Source: JALSHZ01 sp964614535 (GTDB lineage: Bacteria; Pseudomonadota; Gammaproteobacteria; UWMA-0217). From it: a stretch of 64,000 bases of DNA. The position numbers were made by a program, and so were the translations under genes. The notes beneath the pieces were generated by a model. It saw nothing but the letters and a program-made list of their open reading frames with translations, was not told where the DNA came from and searched no databases. This document shows positions 58,329-64,000 of the stretch, piece after piece (positions within the stretch are counted from its first letter, which is position 1; each line of letters opens with the position of its first letter). The DNA lies in assembly GCA_964614535.1 (NCBI GenBank), contig CAZTOZ010000023.1, positions 83,150 through 147,149 of the forward strand. The letters are read 5' to 3'.

Positions 58329-59081
58329 TTGAGAATAGCCTACCTAGAAGACGACCCGGACCAGGCGCGCCTGAGCCGCCTCTGGCTCGAAGACGCCGGT
58401 CACCAGGTAACTTGTTTCGAGACGGGGCGCGAGCTGGTGCGAGTGCTGCGTTCCGAGAGCTTCGACCTGTTGGTGCTGGACTGGATGGTGCCCGATATGT
58501 CCGGCATCGAGGTACTCGACTGGACACGCAGCCATTACGACTGGAACGTGCCGGTACTGTTCTGCTCCCAGCGGGGCAGTGAGGAGGACATCGTCCGCGC
58601 GCTCGAAGCCGGTGCCGACGACTACATGGAAAAGCCGCTCAGCCAGCGGGAACTGATCGCACGCGTCGGCGCGTTACAACGCCGCATGCTGTTGGGCAGA
58701 AGCAACTCGCAATCGCTGGAGTTCACGCCATACACCATCGACCTCGCCAACCGTACCATCGCATTGGACGGCATACCGATCGAACTCACCCAGAAGGAGT
58801 ACGATCTGGCGGTCTTCCTGTTCAAGAACCTTGGGCGAGCGATCTCTCGCGGTCATATCCTCGACACGGTCTGGGGCATGTCCCCCGATCTCAACACCCG
58901 AACCGTCGATACGCACATCAGCCGACTGCGCAAGAAACTCCGGCTGGGGCCGGAAACCGGGTGGGTACTCACCTCCATCTATCAGCACGGCTACCGTCTC
59001 GACCAGATCGACAAGCAGGTCTCCTCCGGTGGTGGCATGAGCAGTGCAGCGGAAATGCAGGACGCTGGCAACGCCGGCTGA
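58329..59081 (+). CDS. OmpR/PhoB-family response regulator
   Basis: 250 residues. Receiver with the acidic pair in YLEDDPDQ, phospho-Asp51 in LLVLDWMVPD and the Lys in MEKPLSQ; winged-helix effector from about residue 125 (LTQKEYDLAVFLFKNLGRAISRGHILDTVWG, TRTVDTHISRLRKKLRLGPETGWVLTSIYQHGYRLD). TTG start at 58329 begins the conserved MRIAYLEDD; no ATG is available. Lies just upstream of the GTPase-kinase operon and is the natural final receiver for its Hpt protein (inference). Confidence 0.9.
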   Translation: MRIAYLEDDPDQARLSRLWLEDAGHQVTCFETGRELVRVLRSESFDLLVLDWMVPDMSGIEVLDWTRSHYDWNVPVLFCSQRGSEEDIVRALEAGADDYMEKPLSQRELIARVGALQRRMLLGRSNSQSLEFTPYTIDLANRTIALDGIPIELTQKEYDLAVFLFKNLGRAISRGHILDTVWGMSPDLNTRTVDTHISRLRKKLRLGPETGWVLTSIYQHGYRLDQIDKQVSSGGGMSSAAEMQDAGNAG

Positions 59082-59134
59082 TCGGACCCGTCTCTCGGGC
59101 GAACCCTGATATCACGGCCATACTCTTTGCGTCG

Positions 59135-59162
59135 CATGGTGCTGGCAGGTGCCAACGCCATG
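59135..59162. repeat. CATGG hairpin before the GTPase operon
   Basis: CATGG-tgct-GGCA-gg-TGCC-aacg-CCATG forms a hairpin with two stem segments. It belongs with the GCATGGC hairpins at 27317 and 41157 and sits in the 151-base gap upstream of the coiled-coil gene. Confidence 0.45.
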
Positions 59163-59232
59163 TGACGGGCACGGCGAGTCGCCGGTCCTGACGTAGTAGA
59201 ATAGGGGGCCTACAGCTTCTGACGGTGATCCC

Positions 59233-59748
59233 ATGACATCCGAATCCGACCTGCGTGACCTGGCACCGACGACGCCCTCCCGAGACCCTGCGGGCGGTGT
59301 CCCATCCCCCACCGCCGACGACCAGATTCTGGCCGAAGTGCGTGAAATTCTCATCGGCCCGCAACTGCGCGCGCTCGACGAGCGCTTTGGGCGTGTCGAA
59401 AAGATGGTGCTGACGCACAACAGCCGGCTGCTCAAGTTACTCGACCGCCGGATCACCGTCGTCGAGGAGCTGGTGAAGAGCCGGATCAGCAGATTGCAGG
59501 AGAAGCTCGATGCCCAGGATCACGCCATCGACGATCTCGACACCCGGCTGCTCGATCAGAGCCGGGCTCTGCGCGCCGAGTTCGATGCCCTGGACGCCTC
59601 GCTGAAGCAACAACTGTCGGCACTGCAAGCCACTCTCGATGCCGAGACCGCGGCGCTGCGCGAAGGTGCCCGCAGTCACGACAGGGATCTGGCGAAGCTG
59701 TTCCAGGAAATGGCCGCCCGGCTGCTCGATGGCAACCCCGACCGATGA
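59233..59748 (+). CDS. Coiled-coil protein of the GTPase-phosphorelay operon
   Basis: 171 residues, soluble. A disordered Pro/Ser-rich start (about 30 residues) leads to LIGPQLRALDERFGRVEKMV, then long heptad-rich helices (VVEELVKSRISRLQEKLDAQDHAIDDLDTRLLDQ... AEFDALDASLKQQLSALQATLD) typical of a coiled-coil rod. Residues 40-56 resemble residues 14-30 of the next protein (LFGPQQERLDTLAARLN), suggesting a shared docking element. Its stop overlaps the next start (ATGA). No known domain is recognised. Confidence 0.78.
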   Translation: MTSESDLRDLAPTTPSRDPAGGVPSPTADDQILAEVREILIGPQLRALDERFGRVEKMVLTHNSRLLKLLDRRITVVEELVKSRISRLQEKLDAQDHAIDDLDTRLLDQSRALRAEFDALDASLKQQLSALQATLDAETAALREGARSHDRDLAKLFQEMAARLLDGNPDR

Positions 59749-61259
59749 CCACCTCGTCCGACCTGAAAAAGCTGCAGTCACTGCTGTTCGGGCCACAGCA
59801 GGAGAGGCTCGACACGCTGGCCGCGCGGCTGAATGATCCGGAACAGCGCGCCGACGACGTCGCCGACGTCATCGTCGACGCGTTGCAGCGCACGCCCAAC
59901 AAGGAAAACCTCTCCCGCGTCATATCGGAACCCACGACCGAAGCGATCCGTCTCTCCATCCAACGCGACAGTAAGCACGTAGCCGGCATCCTCTATCCGG
60001 CGGTACTGCCGGCCATCCGCAAATCCATCGAGCAGACGATGCAGAACTTCATGGAGGGCATCGATCTGCTGGTGAAACAGCAGTTCTCGATCGACTCGCT
60101 GAAATGGCGGTTCGAGTCCCTGCGGACCGGCGTGCCTTTTCACGAGATCATGCTACGCAACCTGCTGCGTTACCAGGTCGAGCAGCTCTTTCTGATCCAT
60201 CGTGAAAGTGGGCTGTTGATCGAGCATGTCTCTTGCTCGGAGGAGATTGGCAGGGACCAGGATGCCGTCTCCGCGATGCTGACGGCGATCGAATCGTTCG
60301 TTCGGGAATCGTTCGCCGACGAGAACGACGCCGACGACCGGCTCGACCGCGTCACCGTGGGTGACCGCATCGTCTATCTGGAGCACGGCCCCCATGCCAT
60401 CGTCGCCAGCGTGGTTCGGGGCGTGGCGACACCGGCCTATCGGGAAAAGCTGAAACAGATCAACGAGGAGGTGCATGCCGCCTACAGCCGGCAGCTGCGT
60501 TATTTTTCCGGCAGGGAAGGGGACATCGATGGTCTGAAAAACCTGCTGTCGCAAGGGCTGGCCCGTGAATTCCAGGTCCAGGAGAAGCGCAGCGAAGAAC
60601 AAAAGGCAAGACGGCTCAAAATGCTCGGCGGATCAATGGCCGCGGCTCTGCTGCTGGTGGCCGGCTACCTCGCTTGGGGGGCCTGGGAAAAATCCCGCGT
60701 CAACCGGCTGATGGACCAGCTCACCCAGCGGGACGGCATCGTCACCACGCGCCTCGACAAGCACAATGGCCGGTGGCGAATCAGCGGCCTCAGGGATCCG
60801 GCGGCCATTCCGCCCGACGACATCGTTACGCGACTCGGCCTCGACGACGACGTCCAACTGCAATTCGAGCCCTACCTCTCCCTCTCCCCGGCGGTGGTGA
60901 TCGAACGCGCCCGAAAAAAATTGAACATTCCGGCCACGGTGACGTCTGAACTGGAAGGGGAGACGCTGCGGCTGTCGGGGCCCGCCCCGCTGGACTGGTA
61001 TCTGTCGCTGCCACGGACCGGCGGGTTACCGCCAGGCAGCGCCCGCCTCGCCCCCTCCGGCCTAGAACTCGATCCCGATGAAGTCAGGGCACTGCTGGCG
61101 GCGCGTCTGCCCGGGATCGAACCGGTTGAGATTCACCGCAACACACAAGGCATACTGGAAATCAGGATCGGTAGCGACGTCGCGGCGGAGAAGGCCGCCG
61201 CCATCGAACGGCTCGCAACCATGCTGGCGCCGCGGGCAAAAATCATCATCTCGGGCTGA
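59745..61259 (+). CDS. Membrane protein with cytoplasmic sensor-like and periplasmic domains
   Basis: 504 residues. N-terminal cytoplasmic part (1-290): the GPQ motif; a helical region (TEAIRLSIQRDSKHVAGILYPAVLPAIRKSI); then SLKWRFESLRTGVPFHEIMLRNLLRYQVEQLFLIHRESGLLIEHVS and AMLTAIESFVRESF, a pattern reminiscent of longin/roadblock-like GTPase-partner folds (inference only). One membrane helix at about 294-313. The periplasmic part (about 190 residues) looks like tandem BON-like or truncated OmpA-like alpha/beta units. It starts inside the previous stop codon, and the Ras-like gene begins 3 bases after it. Confidence 0.8.
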   Translation: MTTSSDLKKLQSLLFGPQQERLDTLAARLNDPEQRADDVADVIVDALQRTPNKENLSRVISEPTTEAIRLSIQRDSKHVAGILYPAVLPAIRKSIEQTMQNFMEGIDLLVKQQFSIDSLKWRFESLRTGVPFHEIMLRNLLRYQVEQLFLIHRESGLLIEHVSCSEEIGRDQDAVSAMLTAIESFVRESFADENDADDRLDRVTVGDRIVYLEHGPHAIVASVVRGVATPAYREKLKQINEEVHAAYSRQLRYFSGREGDIDGLKNLLSQGLAREFQVQEKRSEEQKARRLKMLGGSMAAALLLVAGYLAWGAWEKSRVNRLMDQLTQRDGIVTTRLDKHNGRWRISGLRDPAAIPPDDIVTRLGLDDDVQLQFEPYLSLSPAVVIERARKKLNIPATVTSELEGETLRLSGPAPLDWYLSLPRTGGLPPGSARLAPSGLELDPDEVRALLAARLPGIEPVEIHRNTQGILEIRIGSDVAAEKAAAIERLATMLAPRAKIIISG

Positions 61260-61262
61260 ACC

Positions 61263-61757
61263 ATGATCTCTTACCGCAAGAAAATCTGTCTGATCGGCGA
61301 TTTTGCCGTCGGCAAGACGAGCCTGGTCCGGCGATACGTCGATCATGTCTTTTCCGAAGACTACATGACCACCGTCGGCGTCAGCATCGTCACCCGTGAG
61401 GTACAACTGGATCGCAATGCCCGGGTCAAACTGGTCATCTGGGACATCGCCGGCGCCGACAAACTGACGACCGTCTCCCGCGCCTATCTGGCGGGCGCCA
61501 ACGGCTATATCCTGGTGGCCGACGGCACGCGCCGGCAGACGCTGGAAACCGCGATGGAACTGGAAAAGGCGGCCAATGCCGCGCTGAACCATCCCCGTAG
61601 CATCAAGCTGATCAACAAGCACGATCTGGCCGATGCCTGGGAGGCCGACGACCAGGATGGCTTGGCCGACTGGCAAATAACCAGCGCCAAATCGGGAGAA
61701 GGGGTGGAGCAGGCATTTCTCACGTTGGCCCGTCGCTTTCTGGACGATGCTCGATAA
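61263..61757 (+). CDS. Ras/Rab-like small GTPase
   Basis: 164 residues. All five G motifs are visible: G1 GDFAVGKTS (12-20), G2 Thr37 in MTTVGVS, G3 WDIAG (60-64), G4 NKHD (118-121) and G5 SAK (141-143). It reads like eukaryotic Rab/Ras proteins more than like Era/Der types. The residue matching Ras Gln61 is Ala65, so intrinsic GTP hydrolysis is probably slow and a GAP is expected. There is no C-terminal lipidation motif. The gene lies between the membrane protein and the kinase gene, which it overlaps by 11 bases. Confidence 0.92.
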   Translation: MISYRKKICLIGDFAVGKTSLVRRYVDHVFSEDYMTTVGVSIVTREVQLDRNARVKLVIWDIAGADKLTTVSRAYLAGANGYILVADGTRRQTLETAMELEKAANAALNHPRSIKLINKHDLADAWEADDQDGLADWQITSAKSGEGVEQAFLTLARRFLDDAR

Positions 61758-63273
61758 CTGCTTTCATCCATTGCTGGCGGCCCGGTACCATCCCGCCATG
61801 CTCGAAGTGGACCGCAACGGCAGCCTGCGGCGCTGGAGCGGCGATCTCGGCTGGTACGGCCTGGCACCCCGCACCGAAATGATCGGCACACCGGCGGAAG
61901 ATCTCCTGCCGGTCATTATCGGACTGGATCTCGATACCGCGCAGACGCTGCCGCTCGTCCAGCTTCCCGGCGGGCAGCCGGCGGATATCGTCATCGAGCC
62001 CGATGCCAACGGCGACGGCAGCCGTATCTTTCTGCTGGCGGCACAGGAAACCCACGACACGATTCAGCCGGTCCAACAGCACAGCCACGAAATCACGCTG
62101 CTCTATCAGAAACTGCAGTCGCTGTCCGAACAACTGCAACAAAAAAATATCGAGCTGGAGCACGCCATCGATGCGCGCAACCAGTTCATCTCCGGCGTAT
62201 CGCACGAATTCCGCACACCGATCACCACGATCCTTGGCCATTGCGACCTGCTCGCCTCCTACTGCACGAAGGGGGACGACGACATTCAAAACAGCTTTCA
62301 GGCCATCGACAAAAACGCAAAATACCTGCTGGCCCTCATCGACAACCTGTTGGAGCAGGGCGAGATCAGCGCCAAACGGCTGGTCATCACACCGGCCCCC
62401 CTGGATATCTCCCGATTTTTCGATTTCGTACTCGACAGTTTCCAGATCGTCGCCGCCGAAAAAAGTCTGAGCCTCGACTTCGAAGCCGATATCGACAGCG
62501 GCCTGACCCTGCTGCTCGACGAACACCATCTCTACCTCGTACTCGTCAACGTCATCGGCAACGCAATCAAATTCACCGACCGGGGCGGCGTCACCGTCAC
62601 CGCCTGCTGGCAAGACGACCACCTCACCATCGAGGTTCGCGACACCGGCATCGGCATCCCCGAAAACGAACTGGAAAAAATCCTCGAACCCTTCTCCCGT
62701 GCCAGCAATGTTGGCGGACGGCGAGGTTCCGGCCTTGGACTCAGCATCATCAAGGAGGTCATCACCGCAATGAACGGAGAGATGACGATTCAGTCGGCCC
62801 CGGGGAAGGGGACGACCATTGGACTCGACATCCCCGCAAAACGACATCGTCCAAAGACCCGGTCGGACGACAACGCCCGATCCAGGTCGGATGACGAAAA
62901 ATCGGCCGTCGTCATGATCATCGAGGATGACATCGACATTGCCACGCTCTATCAGATCATTCTCAAGAACGCCAATATGTCACCCGTCTGTTTCACAGAC
63001 GGAGAAGACTTCATCGACAACATCAAGCGCATTCGTCCCGATATCATCGTCCTCGACTACAATCTCGGGCAGGACGATGGCATCGACCTCGCAAGGCGGG
63101 CACGGGCCGCCGACTATCACGGACCACTGATCCTGTTCACCGCCACCTCGACGATCAACAGCCATCTCGAACAACGCGCGCTCGAAGCCGGCTGCACCCG
63201 GTTGCTGCAAAAACCGCGTGACGTCACCAACCTTGCCGAAATCATCAGAATGGAACTGGAGGAACACAAGTGA
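61747..63273 (+). CDS. Hybrid histidine kinase (PAS-like, HisKA, ATPase, receiver)
   Basis: 508 residues, no membrane helix. PAS-like start (about 15-100), a coiled-coil (LYQKLQSLSEQLQQKNIELEHAI), HisKA with His153 in SGVSHEFRTPI, ATPase with N box NVIGNAIKF and DTGIGIPE and GSGLGLSIIKEV, a linker rich in Arg/Asp, and a receiver with Asp437 in IIVLDYNLGQDDG. It would pass phosphate His153 to Asp437 and on to the Hpt protein encoded next (overlap of 4 bases, GTGA). Being soluble, it may depend on the GTPase or membrane partner for its signal. Confidence 0.93.
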   Translation: MLDNCFHPLLAARYHPAMLEVDRNGSLRRWSGDLGWYGLAPRTEMIGTPAEDLLPVIIGLDLDTAQTLPLVQLPGGQPADIVIEPDANGDGSRIFLLAAQETHDTIQPVQQHSHEITLLYQKLQSLSEQLQQKNIELEHAIDARNQFISGVSHEFRTPITTILGHCDLLASYCTKGDDDIQNSFQAIDKNAKYLLALIDNLLEQGEISAKRLVITPAPLDISRFFDFVLDSFQIVAAEKSLSLDFEADIDSGLTLLLDEHHLYLVLVNVIGNAIKFTDRGGVTVTACWQDDHLTIEVRDTGIGIPENELEKILEPFSRASNVGGRRGSGLGLSIIKEVITAMNGEMTIQSAPGKGTTIGLDIPAKRHRPKTRSDDNARSRSDDEKSAVVMIIEDDIDIATLYQIILKNANMSPVCFTDGEDFIDNIKRIRPDIIVLDYNLGQDDGIDLARRARAADYHGPLILFTATSTINSHLEQRALEAGCTRLLQKPRDVTNLAEIIRMELEEHK

Positions 63274-63602
63274 CCGACGCACTGGTGGCACTGATCCAGC
63301 AATATCGGGAAACGTTTCCACAAAAGATCGGCGACCTGGAACAGGCGCTGGCCAAGGCCGAACAGACCGGTTGGCAACCCAACGCACTCGAGCCACTGGC
63401 ATCGTTGATCCACCGCCTGGCGGGTTCCGCCGGAGCCTACGGCTTCTCCGACATCCACCAGCAAGCCACCGCCGCCGATCACCAGCTCAAGGCACTTCGC
63501 CAACGCGACGATGCACCGCCACCGGCCGACATCGAACAGATCCGACGAATCGTCAACGACGTCATCGCAGCCCTCAAGACCGCCAACAACGCCACGGCCT
63601 AA
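63270..63602 (+). CDS. Histidine phosphotransfer (Hpt) protein
   Basis: 110 residues, a four-helix bundle with the phospho-His48 in LIHRLAGSAGAYGF, the typical Hpt motif H-x-L-A/K-G-x-A. It should shuttle phosphate from the hybrid kinase receiver (Asp437) to a response regulator, most likely the OmpR-type protein at 58.3 kb. GTG start overlapping the kinase stop. Last gene of the operon. Confidence 0.9.
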   Translation: MTDALVALIQQYRETFPQKIGDLEQALAKAEQTGWQPNALEPLASLIHRLAGSAGAYGFSDIHQQATAADHQLKALRQRDDAPPPADIEQIRRIVNDVIAALKTANNATA

Positions 63603-63714
63603 TACCCGGGCACCGAGACCAATCCACCAACCAACGCACCGATCGCACGATTCCCCATTGTTGTGGTGAGGCCGCCCTCCGCAACGTCGCATAATAGATA
63701 TTGATCCTTCATTA

Positions 63715-64000
63715 TCAGAACGGCGAAACCGCCGGGAGCCCCGCCTGAGAGATAACAGACGGTTGATCCGGCTCCGGCACACACTGAGCAAAGACAGGAG
63801 GAAGATCCTCCCGGGACATCGACCGGATTTCGAACAAGCACGGCGAAAGAACAAGAACATCCAACCCCATCGACTGGAGAGCGGAAATTAGGTAGGACGA
63901 TTCACCGACAAGCAGGCGCTCGCGGCCCGGTTCGTTGTACGCCACCTCGAGCTTTTCCGAAGACAACCAACCGTAATAGTAGTCCTCTTTCGGATCCTCT
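63715..64000 (-). CDS. C-terminal part of an unrecognised protein (5' cut by window edge)
   Basis: The minus-strand frame is open from the right edge to a stop at 63715, about 94 residues including EDPKEDYYYGWLSSEKLEVAYNE in part and ERLLVGESSYLISALQSMGLDVLVLSPCLFEIRS. An ATG at 63966 exists but the frame stays open upstream to the edge. Base composition is visibly less GC-rich than the neighbouring operon. I do not recognise a family; coding status is moderately likely. Confidence 0.4.
   Translation of the reverse strand, partial: EDPKEDYYYGWLSSEKLEVAYNEPGRERLLVGESSYLISALQSMGLDVLVLSPCLFEIRSMSREDLPPVFAQCVPEPDQPSVISQAGLPAVSPF

Overview
The window looks like chromosome of a GC-rich, sulfur-oxidising gammaproteobacterium (Chromatiales/Ectothiorhodospiraceae-like; this lineage call is an inference). 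Supporting signs are: a complete iscR-S-U-A-hscB-A-fdx-iscX operon in gammaproteobacterial order; the rlmN-pilF-rodZ-hisS-yfgM-bamB-der block; YajD, YgfZ/YgfX and DUF1249 proteins; a tusA-dsrE sulfur-carrier pair; and an exported Gly/Tyr-rich protein that closely resembles the sulfur globule proteins of purple sulfur bacteria. No rRNA, tRNA, CRISPR array, insertion sequence or prophage was seen.

Layout. 1-9.6 kb: a thioredoxin-fold YyaL-like protein cut by the left edge, a hemerythrin-like protein, two glycolytic enzymes (PfkB-type kinase, GpmI), YajD, the glnK-amtB ammonium module, and tusA-dsrE beside a TetR repressor; three near-identical palindromes tie the repressor to tusA and to itself. 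9.8-17 kb: threonine synthase, an envelope-sugar block (rfbC, SAF-domain oxidoreductase, WcaJ-like transferase) and a NarL-type two-component pair. 17-26.7 kb: ygfZ, ygfX, a lipase-maturation-factor-like protein, a three-gene set (N-formylglutamate amidohydrolase-like, DUF1704/QEGLA protein, ATP-grasp ligase), lexA-imuA/sulA and an orphan membrane sensor. 26.7-34 kb: a CRP-type site with a 31-codon membrane ORF, a glutamyl-tRNA synthetase-like protein without HIGH and KMSKS motifs, glnS, and a pgm-pdxH-hypothetical-UDG operon. 34-49 kb: DUF1249, an SDR, the ISC operon, ndk and the rlmN-to-der block. 49-57.4 kb: dusB, a SUMF1-like protein, fadD, parE, ispG and the sulfur globule protein. 57.4-64 kb: a 0.9 kb structured gap, a response regulator, and a compact five-gene operon encoding a coiled-coil protein, a membrane protein, a Ras-like GTPase, a hybrid histidine kinase and an Hpt protein.

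How the genes fit together. Iron-sulfur biogenesis (ISC, YgfZ) sits with several Fe-S enzymes (IspG, RlmN, UDG). Sulfur trafficking (TusA/DsrE) and sulfur storage (globule protein with an FNR-type box upstream) point to sulfur oxidation. The best candidate for an undescribed system is the GTPase-phosphorelay operon at 59.2-63.6 kb; with the response regulator just upstream it supplies all four steps of a His-Asp-His-Asp relay plus a eukaryote-like G protein. The DUF1704/ATP-grasp set and the degenerate GluRS-like protein are further candidates. Noncoding DNA carries a MITE-like repeat with terminal inverted repeats and a family of GCATGGC hairpins.
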